Origin: Amaricoccus macauensis
GTDB taxonomy: Bacteria > Pseudomonadota > Alphaproteobacteria > Rhodobacterales > Rhodobacteraceae
Direction of reading: 5' to 3'
Length of the DNA stretch: 64,000 nucleotides
Assembly: GCF_014201905.1 (NCBI RefSeq)
Contig: NZ_JACHFM010000005.1
Span: 186,001 to 250,000, forward strand
Shown here: positions 17,909 through 27,003 of the stretch, piece by piece
Layout of the letters: each line of letters begins with the position of its first letter
Position numbering within the stretch: the stretch's first letter is position 1
Made by a program: the position numbers and the translations under genes
Notes under the pieces: generated by a model
What the model saw: only the letters and a program-made list of their open reading frames with translations
Told to the model about the DNA's origin: nothing
The model's database searches: none

Positions 17909-18676
17909 TCAGGAGTCCTGGTTGCGCATAAGTTCGGCCTGATCGACCGACGTGCCAGGCGCCACGACGCGCTCGATCACCTCGGTCTTGCCGTCCGTCT
18001 TGCCGATGATGACCATCGACGCCATGTCGATGAAGAGCCCGCTCTCCACCACGCCCGGAATGGCGTTGAGGGCCGAAGCGAGGCGCGGTGCGTCGTTGAT
18101 CTGGCCGAGATGCAGGTCGAGGATGAAGTGCCCCTCGTCGGTGACGAGCGGCCCGGCGGAGCCGGTGCGGATCGAGATCTCGCGACCCTCGACGTCCATG
18201 CCGTTCAGGAGTTCCTGCACCGCGCGCCGCGTCGATGTCCAGCCGAAGCGGACGATCTCCACCGGCAGCGGAAACGCCCCGAGGCGCGCGACGCGCTTGC
18301 TGTCGTCGGCGATCACCACCATCCGGCCGCTGGCCGCAGCGACGATCTTCTCCTGCAGGAGCGCCGCGCCGCCGCCCTTGATGAGATTGAGGTTGGCGTC
18401 GAATTCGTCGGCGCCGTCCACCGTGAGGTCGATGCGTTCGACGTCCTCGAGCTTGCAAAGCGGCACGCCCAGTTCCTCGGCGAGCCACACTGTGGCGCTC
18501 GACGTGGCGACCCCGGTGACGCGGATGCGCTCGCGCTTGATCCGCTCCGAGAGCAGCCGCACGAACCAGCCGGCGGTCGAGCCGGTGCCGAGCCCGAGCG
18601 TCATGCCGTCTTCGACCAGAGTGAGGGCGCGGGCGCTCGCGGCAGATTTGGCCTGATCGGCGGGCGAAAGCGACAT
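17909..18676 (-). CDS. rpiA: Ribose-5-phosphate isomerase A
   Basis: RpiA interconverts ribose 5-phosphate and ribulose 5-phosphate in the non-oxidative pentose phosphate pathway. The 255-residue product has the phosphate loop LGLGTGSTAGWF, the catalytic VDGADEFD and the KGGGAALLQEKIV motif. The ATG at 18676 is preceded by GGAGGA. The frame upstream is open but lies in a repetitive C-rich intergenic stretch with no homology to RpiA. First gene of the rpiA-gor unit. Confidence 0.95.
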   Translation of the reverse strand: MSLSPADQAKSAASARALTLVEDGMTLGLGTGSTAGWFVRLLSERIKRERIRVTGVATSSATVWLAEELGVPLCKLEDVERIDLTVDGADEFDANLNLIKGGGAALLQEKIVAAASGRMVVIADDSKRVARLGAFPLPVEIVRFGWTSTRRAVQELLNGMDVEGREISIRTGSAGPLVTDEGHFILDLHLGQINDAPRLASALNAIPGVVESGLFIDMASMVIIGKTDGKTEVIERVVAPGTSVDQAELMRNQDS

Positions 18677-18919
18677 GGGATTCCTCCGTTGCAGGCAGGG
18701 CCTGTGGCCGGGAATGCGGGGCCGGGGCGTTATAGGCGGATTGTCGGGACGCTGAAAGCCGAATTGAAACCCGCTGGACGGGGACATTCGTCGCCTTTCG
18801 GCCGTCTGCCCGTCCCGCCCTGCCCGTCCCAACGTCCTGCCGTCCCGCTCGACAACCGCGACGGAACTTCGCTAACTGAGACGCCCTTTGGACCACAAGG
18901 GGTCAACAGGGGACCGAAG
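18677..18919. other. Divergent intergenic region, rpiA / lipoprotein gene
   Basis: These 243 bases must carry both promoters. Around 18805-18840 the sequence is pyrimidine-rich with imperfect repeats of GCCCGTCCC. I see no convincing gene, RNA or clear -35/-10 pair. Confidence 0.4.
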
Positions 18920-19483
18920 ATGAAAGTCAGACCCGCGCTCGCCATGGGCGTGCTTGCACTCGCGCTGCTCGGATGCGCGGAACTGAGCCCGCCGCGCACC
19001 AGCACTTCCTCGACGCTGACGACCACCGAGGCCACCGTCGTCTCCGTGGATCAGGCCACCCGCCAGGTGGTCCTGAAGGGCGCCGACGGCTCGACCATGG
19101 ACGTGGCCGCCGGTCCCGAGGTCCGCAACCTGCCGCAGCTCAAGGCCGGCGACACGGTGCGGATGGACTTCTTTCAGGCGACGACGGTCAGCATGGCCGA
19201 TCCCGCCGACACCGGCGAGGTCCAGAAGACGGCGATCGCCGGGCGCGCGGCCGACGGCGACAAGCCGGGCGGCATGGCCGCGTCCAACACCTCGCTCGTG
19301 GTCACCGTGGTCAACTACGACCGCAACAGCGGCGTCGCCACGTTCCGCGCCCCCAGCGGGTTGACGCGGCAGGCCGTGGTGCCGCCGGAACTGCGCAGCT
19401 TCGCGGAACGGCGTGGTCCGGGCTCGCGGGTGCTCGTGTCGCTGACCGAGGCCGTGGCGGTGACGATCACCCCCGAGGGCTGA
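18920..19483 (+). CDS. Putative lipoprotein, unknown function
   Basis: A 187-residue protein with a lipoprotein signal: a hydrophobic core, then LALLGC with C19 as the lipidated cysteine. After the leader there is a Thr/Ser-rich stretch, then a small beta-rich region repeating the pattern TATVVSVDQATRQVVLKGADG and, later, VVTVVNYDRNSGVATFRAPSG, which looks like two OB-like copies of one motif. I do not recognise the family. GGGGACC precedes the ATG. It converges on the thiamine diphosphokinase gene with only four bases between stops. Confidence 0.7.
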   Translation: MKVRPALAMGVLALALLGCAELSPPRTSTSSTLTTTEATVVSVDQATRQVVLKGADGSTMDVAAGPEVRNLPQLKAGDTVRMDFFQATTVSMADPADTGEVQKTAIAGRAADGDKPGGMAASNTSLVVTVVNYDRNSGVATFRAPSGLTRQAVVPPELRSFAERRGPGSRVLVSLTEAVAVTITPEG

Positions 19484-19487
19484 GACG

Positions 19488-20219
19488 TCACCCCGCCGCG
19501 CCGAGGCTGGCCACCACCGTCCCCAGCAGCCCGGCCGGCAGGATGACGACCATCGGCCCTGAGTCAAAGTCGAGGCGCACCGGTCCGCCGGTCGCCTCGT
19601 TGGACGTTCCGGTGCGCTCGTCCGGCCGGAACCGCAGGCCACCGATCGGCCAGCGCAGCCCGGTGGAACGGCCCTCGACCGGCCCGAGCGGCCAGAGCGA
19701 GACCCGCGTCCCGGCCGCCAGCGGCAACTCCCACTCCCGCGGACAGAGAAACGCCAGATCCTCGTCGCCGATCAGCACCACCCGCCCCGCGGGTACGCGG
19801 GTCAGCGCCGTCAGCGCCGCCAGCGTGTGGTCGAGCCGCCCGCCGAGAAAGCCCACCCCGAGAAACAGCGGTGCCTCGACGGAGTAGAGGCATTTCTCGA
19901 AGTCGGTCGTGTCCTGCTCGGGGATCGGCTGGACCGCCACGCCGGCTCCGCGCAGCGCCTCCGCGTCACGGAGCGAGTCCATGTCGCCGATCACCGCCCG
20001 AAACCGCGCGCCCCCGGGCAACGCCACGTCGCCACCGCCATCCGCCGCGATCGCCTCGGGCGCCAGCGCCAGCGCGTCCGCAAGACGCTCTGCCGAAACC
20101 GGCGCGCCGCCGACCAGCGTCACCGGGCCGGTGGCCCGATACAGCACCGGGCCGAAGGCCCGCTGATGCGCCGGGCCGGAGGCCCGATGATGCGCGCTGC
20201 GGGGCGCTCCGCCGCTCAC
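19488..20219 (-). CDS. Thiamine diphosphokinase
   Basis: Transfers pyrophosphate from ATP to thiamine to make the cofactor used, for example, by SucA. Family motifs are all present: [25 protein letters not shown] and [14 protein letters not shown]. The GTG at 20219 overlaps the creA stop (GTGA) and gives 243 residues, but the first ~30 residues are encoded by three tandem 24-bp repeats and do not look like the family. Translation could instead begin at a GTG just before [11 protein letters not shown]. The catalytic core is sound either way. Confidence 0.88.
   Translation of the reverse strand: MSGGAPRSAHHRASGPAHQRAFGPVLYRATGPVTLVGGAPVSAERLADALALAPEAIAADGGGDVALPGGARFRAVIGDMDSLRDAEALRGAGVAVQPIPEQDTTDFEKCLYSVEAPLFLGVGFLGGRLDHTLAALTALTRVPAGRVVLIGDEDLAFLCPREWELPLAAGTRVSLWPLGPVEGRSTGLRWPIGGLRFRPDERTGTSNEATGGPVRLDFDSGPMVVILPAGLLGTVVASLGAAG
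20121..20192. repeat. Three tandem 24-bp hairpin-forming repeats
   Basis: Three contiguous 24-bp units (20121-20144, 20145-20168, 20169-20192). Each contains a CGGGCC / GGCCCG inverted repeat with a three-base loop. Read in the kinase frame they encode [16 protein letters not shown] and RATGPVTL. Arms are conserved while loop and linker bases vary, suggesting selection on the hairpin. Confidence 0.85.
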
Positions 20220-20713
20220 TGCGCCGGCGCGGCCGGCGGCGAGACCGGCGTCATGTCGTGGATCGCCACGGCCGAGATGCTGTTCTTCGGCGATCCCTCG
20301 ACCAGCTTGTCAGAGTAGGTCAGGTAGACCAGCGTGCTGCGCTTCTCGTCATAGAACCGCACCACCTGGATGTGCTTGAAGAGGATGCTGGCCCGGGCGG
20401 AGTAGACCTCCTCGCCGTCCTTGAGCGTATCGCGAAACTTCACCGGCCCGATCTGCTGGCAGCTCACCGCCGCGTCGGAGGTGTCCTCCGCGAGCCCGAG
20501 ACTGCCTTTGATGCCGCCGGTCCGTGCCCGGCTGATGAAGCAGGCGACGCCCTCGACCTTCGGATCGTCGAACGCCTCGACGACGATCTTGTGGTTCGCC
20601 CCGAGGATCCGGATCGCCGTCGTGACCTCGCCGATCTCCTCGGCCCTGGCCGCCCCGGACGCGACCACCCCCGCCATCAGCGCGAGCGCCGCGACCGTCC
20701 TTGCTGCTGTCAT
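20216..20713 (-). CDS. creA: CreA family periplasmic protein
   Basis: A 165-residue protein with a cleavable signal peptide (cleavage near GAARA-EEIG, residue ~24). It has the CreA-family core: [42 protein letters not shown] and [14 protein letters not shown]. CreA is an uncharacterised family first named in Escherichia coli beside the creBCD locus; its biochemical role is unknown. Two cysteines (in VACF and VSCQ) could form a disulfide. It is cotranscribed with the overlapping thiamine diphosphokinase gene. Confidence 0.9.
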   Translation of the reverse strand: MTAARTVAALALMAGVVASGAARAEEIGEVTTAIRILGANHKIVVEAFDDPKVEGVACFISRARTGGIKGSLGLAEDTSDAAVSCQQIGPVKFRDTLKDGEEVYSARASILFKHIQVVRFYDEKRSTLVYLTYSDKLVEGSPKNSISAVAIHDMTPVSPPAAPAQ

Positions 20714-20782
20714 GTCCTGATCTCCCCCTGCCGCCCGTTCAGATGGCGTCTCGGCCGCGCGAAGAAAAGCCCGGCCCTTGCC

Positions 20783-21031
20783 TCAGGGTTCGCGCGCATC
20801 GTGGTCCGCGCGCCGCCGGGCGTCGGGATCCTCGCGGCCGATCCCGCGAAACACCGCCTTGAACGGCAGCGCCCACAGGATCCCGAGGCCGCCATAGACC
20901 AGAAGCTCGACCCAGATCGACGGCCGCTCGAAGAGCGCGAGCAGGCTCACCGCCGCGACCACATAGGCCGGCAGTCCGACGAGGAGCAGGACGAGCGACC
21001 AGCGTCGCCGCGCCCGCCAGCTCAGGCTCAT
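20783..21031 (-). CDS. DUF2842 family membrane protein
   Basis: An 82-residue protein with two membrane spans ([20 protein letters not shown] and [16 protein letters not shown]) and a charged C-terminus ending [15 protein letters not shown]. This is the DUF2842 pattern, an alphaproteobacterial family usually found next to purA. The ATG overlaps the purA stop by four bases. No function is known. Confidence 0.82.
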   Translation of the reverse strand: MSLSWRARRRWSLVLLLVGLPAYVVAAVSLLALFERPSIWVELLVYGGLGILWALPFKAVFRGIGREDPDARRRADHDAREP

Positions 21032-22320
21032 GCGGCGAACGGGTCGGTGACGAGGATCGTGTCGTCCCGTTCCGGGCTGGTGGAGAGCAGCGCCACCGGG
21101 CAGTCGATCAGCTCCTCGATGCGGCGGACGTACTTGATCGCCTGCGCCGGCAGATCGGCCCACGAGCGGGCGCCCGCCGTGGTCTCGGACCAGCCGTCCA
21201 TCGTCTCGTAGATCGGAACCACCCGCTCCTGCAGCGCCGCCGCCGTCGGCAGATAGTCCAGCCGCTCGCCGTCGAGCTCGTAGCCCACGCAGATCTTCAG
21301 TTCCTCGAAGCCGTCGAGGACGTCGAGCTTGGTCAGCGCGATGCCGTTCACCCCGCTCGTCGTGCAGGTCTGGCGCACCAGCACCGCGTCGAACCAGCCG
21401 CACCGGCGCTTGCGCCCGGTCACGGTGCCGAACTCGCGCCCGCGCTCGCCGAGGCGCTGGCCGATCTCGTCGGTCAGTTCCGCCGGGAACGGACCGGAGC
21501 CCACGCGGGTGGTGTAGGCCTTGACGATGCCGAGCACAAAGTCGATCGCCCCCGGCCCCATGCCGGTGCCGGTCGCCGCCATGCCCGCCAGCGTGTTCGA
21601 CGAGGTGACATAAGGATACGTGCCGAAGTCGATGTCGAGGAGCGAGCCCTGCGCGCCCTCGAACAGGATCCGCCGCCCCTCGCGGCGCTTCTCCGCGAGG
21701 ATGCGCCAGACCGGCGCGGCATAGCGCAGCACCTGCGGCGCGATCTCGTCGAGCTGCGCACGCAGTGCAGCGCGGTCGATCGGCTCGGCGCCGAGCCCCT
21801 GGCGCAGCGGGTCGTGGTGCGCGAGCAGCCGGTCGATGCGCGTCTCGAGCGTCGCGGGGTCCCCGAGATCGGCAACGCGGATCGAGCGGCGGCCAACCTT
21901 GTCCTCATAGGCCGGGCCGATGCCGCGGCCGGTGGTGCCGATCTTCGCGGCCCCCGCCGCCTCCTCGCGCAGGCGGTCCAGATCCTGATGCAGCGGCAGG
22001 ATCAGGGGCGTGTTCTCGGCGACGAGCAGGTTCTCGGGCGAGATGTCGACGCCCTGGGCGGAGAGCTTGTCGATCTCGGTGATGAGCGCCCACGGATCGA
22101 GCACGACACCATTGCCGATGACGCTGAGCTTGCCCGGCCGGACGATGCCCGAGGGAAGCAGCGAAAGCTTGTAGACTGTACCGTCGACGACCAGCGTGTG
22201 GCCGGCGTTGTGGCCTCCCTGGAAGCGGGCAATCACATCAGCCCGCTCACTCAACCAGTCGACGATCTTGCCCTTGCCTTCGTCACCCCACTGGGCTCCG
22301 ACGACGACGACATTTCCCAT
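21028..22320 (-). CDS. purA: Adenylosuccinate synthetase
   Basis: PurA couples GTP hydrolysis to formation of adenylosuccinate from IMP and aspartate, the first committed step to AMP. The 430-residue protein has the N-terminal [17 protein letters not shown]-loop with the catalytic aspartate, [12 protein letters not shown], the [17 protein letters not shown] segment and [13 protein letters not shown] near the C-terminus. Length is standard. The following DUF2842 gene overlaps it, so transcription probably continues through purA. Confidence 0.97.
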   Translation of the reverse strand: MGNVVVVGAQWGDEGKGKIVDWLSERADVIARFQGGHNAGHTLVVDGTVYKLSLLPSGIVRPGKLSVIGNGVVLDPWALITEIDKLSAQGVDISPENLLVAENTPLILPLHQDLDRLREEAAGAAKIGTTGRGIGPAYEDKVGRRSIRVADLGDPATLETRIDRLLAHHDPLRQGLGAEPIDRAALRAQLDEIAPQVLRYAAPVWRILAEKRREGRRILFEGAQGSLLDIDFGTYPYVTSSNTLAGMAATGTGMGPGAIDFVLGIVKAYTTRVGSGPFPAELTDEIGQRLGERGREFGTVTGRKRRCGWFDAVLVRQTCTTSGVNGIALTKLDVLDGFEELKICVGYELDGERLDYLPTAAALQERVVPIYETMDGWSETTAGARSWADLPAQAIKYVRRIEELIDCPVALLSTSPERDDTILVTDPFAA

Positions 22321-22433
22321 GGCCGGACCTTCCCGCGTAGTTCGCGGGGGGCGTTATAGCCGTGCCGGCTGGTGGCCGAAACCCGTCATTTTCGCGGATC
22401 AGGCCTGAACTTCCGCTGATCGTCGGGAAGGAT

Positions 22434-22471
22434 CCCGCCCGGACCCTGCAGTGCAGGCCGGTCCGGGCGGG
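22434..22471 (-). terminator. Hairpin after the unknown gene pair
   Basis: Perfect 12-bp arms CCCGCCCGGACC / GGTCCGGGCGGG enclose 14 bases. The element lies 34 bases after the stop of the gene ending at 22505 and upstream of purA. On the minus strand it is followed by ATCCTTCCC, not a true U-tract. Confidence 0.5.
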
Positions 22472-22504
22472 CCCCTCGACCTTCGCGGTCACTGGCCAGC
22501 GATG

Positions 22505-22999
22505 TCAGCCAATGAAGCGGAAGGCTTCGAGCGGGACGCGGTGGTCCTCGACGTCTACGAGGAACGACGGCAGTTCGAGCGGCGCGGAGCTGTCGAGCAA
22601 CGCCTGCTGTGCGATGCGGCGAACCCACGGGTCCGGCGAATAGAGCTGGATCGCCTTCAGCGCCTCGGCATGCCGGTCAAGGCGGCGCTCAAGCGTATGG
22701 ACGTGGTCGCCGAAGACATCGAGGGCCAACCCGAGCGCCGGCTCACCGCCACCTTCGACGGTCCGGTATGCCGCCGCCGCCCGGTCGCGCGCCTCGTCGG
22801 AATCGCGCCGGCCATGCTCGGCGAACGAGGGACGGCCCCGGGCTTCGTCCAGCTTCGCGATGCCGGTGGTGTCGCCGGCGACACCGGCGCCGAGGCGGAA
22901 AAAGAGCGCCTGCACCGCCGAGCGAACGGCCGAGGCCGGGCCCCGTTCGGGGTGGATGTCTGCGTGCGGGTCGATGGCGAGGGCGGTCGTGCGGGTCAT
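22505..22999 (-). CDS. Hypothetical protein, mostly helical
   Basis: A 164-residue soluble acidic protein I do not recognise. It has no signal peptide or membrane span. It is rich in Ala, Asp, Glu and Arg, with likely helices around residues 55-80 and 95-140 (e.g. VFGDHVHTLERRLDRHAEAL). The ATG overlaps the stop of the preceding small basic gene by four bases, so the two are a coupled pair. A strong hairpin follows the stop. Base composition matches the surroundings, so the coding call rests on length, overlap and context rather than homology. Confidence 0.55.
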   Translation of the reverse strand: MTRTTALAIDPHADIHPERGPASAVRSAVQALFFRLGAGVAGDTTGIAKLDEARGRPSFAEHGRRDSDEARDRAAAAYRTVEGGGEPALGLALDVFGDHVHTLERRLDRHAEALKAIQLYSPDPWVRRIAQQALLDSSAPLELPSFLVDVEDHRVPLEAFRFIG

Positions 23000-23229
23000 G
23001 GTCGGTACTCCTTCGATCTCGGCCCCGGCTCACGGGGCGGGTTGGGGAGCTTGATCAGGTCGGCGTTGCGATCGCACCCGGAGGCCAATGCCCTGGCGAT
23101 CCCGGAGAGAAGGCGCCGTGACCTGCTGCCGAACGATGAGGGGCGGTGCAGCCTGGCCATCGCGACCTGTGCTGAGCGCCTGCGGGCGACGTCGCGGAGC
23201 CAGTCCTGGTGTGGATTGTGCCTATCCAT
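22996..23229 (-). CDS. Small basic hypothetical protein
   Basis: A 77-residue Arg-rich protein (MDRHNPHQDWLRDVARRRSAQ...) with an estimated strongly positive charge. I do not recognise it. The ATG at 23229 is preferred because GGGGGG precedes it at five bases; ATG 23241 and GTG 23253 are alternatives. It is the first gene of a two-gene unit with the acidic protein at 22505-22999, and it stands directly downstream of an unusually AT-rich promoter region with an 8-bp-arm dyad. The charge pattern suggests nucleic-acid or partner-protein binding, but that is speculation. Confidence 0.5.
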   Translation of the reverse strand: MDRHNPHQDWLRDVARRRSAQVAMARLHRPSSFGSRSRRLLSGIARALASGCDRNADLIKLPNPPREPGPRSKEYRP

Positions 23230-23254
23230 CCGACCCCCCATCGTTCGGCCCACT

Positions 23255-23279
23255 AATCACGACATATGTGATCGTGATT
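23255..23279. promoter_or_regulatory. Dyad operator upstream of the unknown gene pair
   Basis: AATCACGA and TCGTGATT form perfect 8-bp arms around nine bases (CATATGTGA). It lies in the AT-rich stretch 23254-23330, which contrasts with the GC-rich flanks and must hold the minus-strand promoter. The position, 26 bases from the ATG at 23229, suits a repressor site. Confidence 0.45.
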
Positions 23280-23333
23280 TACAAGCTACAATTTTGTGTC
23301 TGGATTATCTCAAGCAAATTCAACGTGATACGG

Positions 23334-23362
23334 AAAAGGCCGCCGTGCGATGCGCGGCGGCC
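23334..23362 (-). terminator. Rho-independent terminator of bcp
   Basis: GGCCGCCG / CGGCGGCC stem, extended inward by a wobble and two more pairs with a GAT loop, followed on the minus strand by TTTT. It starts 30 bases after the bcp stop codon. Confidence 0.7.
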
Positions 23363-23391
23363 CTCTCGCGATTCGCGCGAATCGCCGGGAT

Positions 23392-23850
23392 TCAGGCGCT
23401 GGCGACCGCCTTCAGGACCGCATCGACGTGCCCCGGCACCTTCACCTTGCGCCACACCTGCCGCACGGTGCCGTCCTTCACGAGGAACGTCGCGCGCTCG
23501 ATGCCCATGTACTTGCGCCCGTACATCGATTTCTCCACCCAGACGCCAAACGCCTCACAGACCTCGCCGGTCCCGTCCGACAGCAGGATCACCTTCAGGT
23601 CGTGCTTGTCGCGGAACTTGTCGTGGCTCGCCACGCTGTCCTTCGAGATGCCGAGGACGACCGCGCCGGCGGCGGCGAACTCGTCCGCCCGATCGCTGAA
23701 GCCGATCGCCTCCTTCGTGCAGCCGGAGGTGTCGTCCTTCGGATAGAAGTAGATGACGAGCGTCTTGCCCGGAAAATCCGCAGGTCCGGCGGTGCCTCCA
23801 CCGTCGCGGGGAAGCGAGAAGTCTGGAACCGGATCGCCCACGTCGACCAT
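23392..23850 (-). CDS. bcp: Thiol peroxidase Bcp/PrxQ (peroxiredoxin)
   Basis: A 152-residue AhpC/TSA-family peroxiredoxin that reduces hydrogen peroxide and organic hydroperoxides. It has the conserved [17 protein letters not shown] with the peroxidatic cysteine C44. The resolving cysteine found five residues later in 2-Cys BCPs is replaced (isoleucine at 49). The only other cysteine is C98 in [10 protein letters not shown], so it may work as a 1-Cys or atypical enzyme. GGGAGA precedes the ATG. It is divergent from queA with 129 bases between and has its own terminator, so it is likely monocistronic. Confidence 0.93.
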   Translation of the reverse strand: MVDVGDPVPDFSLPRDGGGTAGPADFPGKTLVIYFYPKDDTSGCTKEAIGFSDRADEFAAAGAVVLGISKDSVASHDKFRDKHDLKVILLSDGTGEVCEAFGVWVEKSMYGRKYMGIERATFLVKDGTVRQVWRKVKVPGHVDAVLKAVASA

Positions 23851-23979
23851 GGCAGGTCTCCCTCTGAATTGGCCGCGGCAGGGGACGACAATCGGCGCCG
23901 GGTTGCAAGCCGGGGCGATTTCCCGGAAACCCGGCGGCATCCGGTCTCCCCACGCGAATCCCCCCACCCGGTGTCTCCC

Positions 23980-25023
23980 ATGCGGCTCGACGATTTCGAC
24001 TACCAGCTTCCGGAAGATCTGATCGCGCTGCGCCCCGCGCGGCCGCGCCCGGCGTCGCGCCTGCTCGTTGCCGGCCCGGACGCGCAGCACGACTCGCAGG
24101 TCGCGAACCTGCCCGAATGGCTCCGTCCGGGCGATCTTCTCGTCCTGAACGACACCCGCGTCATCCCCGCGCGCCTGACTGGCCGGCGCGAGCGGCCGGG
24201 CGGTGCGGGGGCGACGATCGAGGCGACGCTCGTCGGCTTCACCACCGGCGGCCTCTGGCGGGCGCTCGCCCGCCCCGGCAAGCGGCTGGCGGTGGGCGAC
24301 CGCATCGACTTCGGCCCGCTCTCGGCGCTGGTCCGCGCCAAGGACGGCGCCGAGGTGACGCTCGCCTTCGACCGCGAGGGACCGGCTTTCGAGGCGGCGC
24401 TGGCCGAGGCAGGCGAGATCCCGCTGCCGCCCTACATCGCCACCCGCCGCGCTGCCGACGCACAGGACCGCGACGACTATCAGACTGTCTTCGCCCGCCA
24501 CCCGGGCGCCGTGGCCGCGCCCACCGCCTCGCTGCACTTCGACGCAGGACTCCTCGACGCGCTCGCCGCCCGCGGCGTCTCCACCGCCCGCGTGACCCTG
24601 CACGTGGGCGCGGGCACCTTCCTGCCAGTCAAGGTCGACGACATCGAGACCCACCGGATGCATGCCGAGTGGGGCGAGATCGGCGAGGATGCGGTGGCGG
24701 CGATCCGCGCCACCCGTGCCGCCGGCGGCCGGGTGATTCCGGTGGGCACCACGGCGCTGCGCCTGATCGAGACCGCCGCCGCGCCCGGCAAAATCCGGCC
24801 ATGGCGCGGCGAGACCGACATCTTCATCCGGCCGGGCTACGACTTCCGCGTCACTGACGGCCTGATGACGAACTTCCACCTGCCGAAGTCGACCCTGCTC
24901 ATGCTGGTGTCGGCTCTGATGGGGATCGAGCGGATCCGCGCGATCTACGCGCACGCCATCGCGGACCGCTACCGCTTCTTCTCCTACGGCGACTCGTCGC
25001 TGCTCCTGCCGCACGGGATCTGA
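23980..25023 (+). CDS. queA: tRNA preQ1(34) S-adenosylmethionine ribosyltransferase-isomerase
   Basis: QueA moves the ribose of S-adenosylmethionine onto preQ1 at tRNA position 34, making epoxyqueuosine. The 347-residue product starts [20 protein letters not shown] and contains [26 protein letters not shown] and [16 protein letters not shown], all diagnostic. tgt, commonly adjacent, is not in the window; an MFS gene follows nine bases after the stop. The start lies close to a run of C residues with no clear Shine-Dalgarno. Confidence 0.96.
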   Translation: MRLDDFDYQLPEDLIALRPARPRPASRLLVAGPDAQHDSQVANLPEWLRPGDLLVLNDTRVIPARLTGRRERPGGAGATIEATLVGFTTGGLWRALARPGKRLAVGDRIDFGPLSALVRAKDGAEVTLAFDREGPAFEAALAEAGEIPLPPYIATRRAADAQDRDDYQTVFARHPGAVAAPTASLHFDAGLLDALAARGVSTARVTLHVGAGTFLPVKVDDIETHRMHAEWGEIGEDAVAAIRATRAAGGRVIPVGTTALRLIETAAAPGKIRPWRGETDIFIRPGYDFRVTDGLMTNFHLPKSTLLMLVSALMGIERIRAIYAHAIADRYRFFSYGDSSLLLPHGI

Positions 25024-25032
25024 GGAACCGCC

Positions 25033-26343
25033 ATGCTCTCCGTTCTCTCCAGCTCCTGGCCCCTGCTCTTCGGCATCCTCCTGCTTCTGGTCGGCAACGG
25101 CCTCCAGGGCACGCTGCTCGGCGTGCGCGGCGGCATCGAGGGGTTCGACGCCAGCACCATGGCGTGGGTGATGAGCGCCTATTACGTGGGCTTCCTGCTC
25201 GGCTCGTGGCGCGCGACGACGCTCATCGCCCGCGTCGGTCACGTCCGGGTCTTCGCCGCCCTCGCCTCGCTCATTTCAGCGGCGTTCCTGATCTACGCCG
25301 TGGCACCCAACCCGTGGGTCTGGATCGCCATGCGCGTGCTCGTCGGCTTCGCGTTCTCCGGCGTCTACGTGGTCGCGGAAAGCTGGCTGAACGACGCGGC
25401 GACCAACGAGACCCGCGGCAAGGCGCTGTCGCTCTACATGGTGGTGCAGATGATCGGCATCATCTCGGCGCAGTTCCTGCTCAACCTCGCGAACCCGGCC
25501 GACTATACGCTCTTCGTCGTGATGTCGGTGCTGGTCTCGCTCGGCGTCACGCCGATCCTGCTCACCGCCGGCAACGCGCCCGCCTATCGCCTCACCAAGC
25601 CCATGAGCCTCGGCGAGCTCTTCCGCATCTCGCCGCTCGGCTGCGTCGGCACGTTCCTGCTCGGTGGCGTCTTCGCGGCGATCTTCGGCATGGCCTCGGT
25701 CTACGGCACCGTCACCGGCCTCTCCGTCGCGGAGATCTCGGCCTTCGTCGCGGCGATCTACACCGGCGGGCTCGCCTTCCAGGTGCCGGTCGGCTGGCTC
25801 TCCGACCGCATGGACCGCCGCAAGCTCATCCTCGCGCTCAACGCCGCCGGCGCCGTCATCACGCTCGGCGGCGCCGCCTTCGCCGGAAACTATGCCGTGG
25901 TCCTCGCCCTCGGCTTCGTGATCGGAGGGGTGGCGAACCCGCTCTACTCGCTGATCATCGCCTACACCAACGACTTCCTCGACCCCTCCGACATGGCCGC
26001 GGCGTCGGGCGGGCTGCTCTTCATCAACGGCACCGGCGCCATGCTCGGGCCGCTGGTGATCGGCGTGCTGCTCACCCGCTTCGGCGGCTGGGGCTTCTTC
26101 GGCTTCGTCGGCGGCCTCTTCGCGCTGATGGGCGCCTACGCTGCCTGGCGCATGACCCGTCGCGCCGCGCCGGAGGAGACCTCGGGCGCCTTCACCACCG
26201 TCCTGCCCACCGCCTCGCCGGTCGCGCTCGAAGTCTCCCGCGGAGTCGCCGTGGAACGCAGCGATGCGCAGAAGGCAGGGGACGCGGGCGAGCCCGCGCA
26301 ACCCGCCGCGACGGCCGCGGAGGCCCCTGAGGCGCGAAAGTGA
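25033..26343 (+). CDS. MFS transporter (YcaD-like)
   Basis: A 436-residue major facilitator with about twelve hydrophobic spans. The first-half loop GFLLGSWRATTLIARVGHVR and the second-half loop GWLSDRMDRRKLI follow the MFS pattern. The sequence (start WPLLFGILLLLVGNGLQGTLLGVRG) resembles the YcaD-type family of uncharacterised importers. Residues ~385-436 form an Ala/Glu-rich cytosolic tail that is longer than usual. It follows queA by nine bases and is probably cotranscribed. Substrate unknown. Confidence 0.85.
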   Translation: MLSVLSSSWPLLFGILLLLVGNGLQGTLLGVRGGIEGFDASTMAWVMSAYYVGFLLGSWRATTLIARVGHVRVFAALASLISAAFLIYAVAPNPWVWIAMRVLVGFAFSGVYVVAESWLNDAATNETRGKALSLYMVVQMIGIISAQFLLNLANPADYTLFVVMSVLVSLGVTPILLTAGNAPAYRLTKPMSLGELFRISPLGCVGTFLLGGVFAAIFGMASVYGTVTGLSVAEISAFVAAIYTGGLAFQVPVGWLSDRMDRRKLILALNAAGAVITLGGAAFAGNYAVVLALGFVIGGVANPLYSLIIAYTNDFLDPSDMAAASGGLLFINGTGAMLGPLVIGVLLTRFGGWGFFGFVGGLFALMGAYAAWRMTRRAAPEETSGAFTTVLPTASPVALEVSRGVAVERSDAQKAGDAGEPAQPAATAAEAPEARK

Positions 26344-26435
26344 CGCTGGCATGACAACGCGCCCGTCTCACCACTTCCCTTTTCGATTTTGGTGGGAAAG
26401 AGTGATCCTTGGGATGGACACTGCGGAGAAGGTCG

Positions 26436-27002
26436 ATGGACCCGCGCGCCGAGGAAATACTGGAGTTCTGGGATCGTATCGGGCCGGAAGGCTGGTACGA
26501 GGTCAACGAGGCGATCGATCGCGAGATCATCGACCGCTGGGGCGAGCTGTGGGAGATCGGACGGATCGGCGTGCTGCGCGACTGGCGCGCCACGCCGCGA
26601 TCCTGCCTCGCGCTCGTGCTCCTGCTCGATCAGTTCCCGCGGAACATGTTCCGGGGCGATGCCCGCTCCTTCGCCTCGGACGCGCGCGCCCGTGACGTCG
26701 CGCGCGCCGCGATCGCGTCCGGCTTCGACAAGGCCATCCCGGTGCCCGAGAGGCAGTTCTTCTACCTGCCGCTCATGCACTCCGAGGTCTCGTCGGATCA
26801 GGACCAGTGTGTCCGCCTCGTGCTTCTGAACCTCGGCCGGACGGACACCCTCGACCACGCCCGCGCCCACCGCGCGGTCATCCGCCAGTTCGGGCGCTTC
26901 CCCTACCGTAACGACGCGCTCGGACGCGAGACGACGCCCGCCGAGGCGGCGTTCCTCGAGGCGGGCGGCTACCGCCACGCCTACGAGGCCGTGGCGGCCT
27001 GA
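26436..27002 (+). CDS. DUF924 family protein
   Basis: A 188-residue soluble protein matching DUF924, a helical TPR-like family of unknown role. Hallmarks are EILEFWDRIGPEGWYE, LALVLLLDQFPRNMFRGDA and FFYLPLMHSE. The ATG at 26436 is chosen because GGAG precedes it and the family starts with this segment. It is followed after one base by a dihydrolipoyl dehydrogenase gene, so the two are almost certainly cotranscribed. Confidence 0.88.
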   Translation: MDPRAEEILEFWDRIGPEGWYEVNEAIDREIIDRWGELWEIGRIGVLRDWRATPRSCLALVLLLDQFPRNMFRGDARSFASDARARDVARAAIASGFDKAIPVPERQFFYLPLMHSEVSSDQDQCVRLVLLNLGRTDTLDHARAHRAVIRQFGRFPYRNDALGRETTPAEAAFLEAGGYRHAYEAVAA

Positions 27003-27003
27003 G

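Noticed and set aside
16295-19483. Open frame of over 1000 codons on the plus strand
   Set aside because: It is antisense to hflK, gor and rpiA. Only its last 187 codons, from the ATG at 18920, form a real gene (the lipoprotein).
22451-23746. Plus-strand frame opposite the unknown gene pair
   Set aside because: It runs through the AT-rich promoter and into the antisense of bcp; the minus-strand pair has overlapping starts, a ribosome binding site and a following hairpin.
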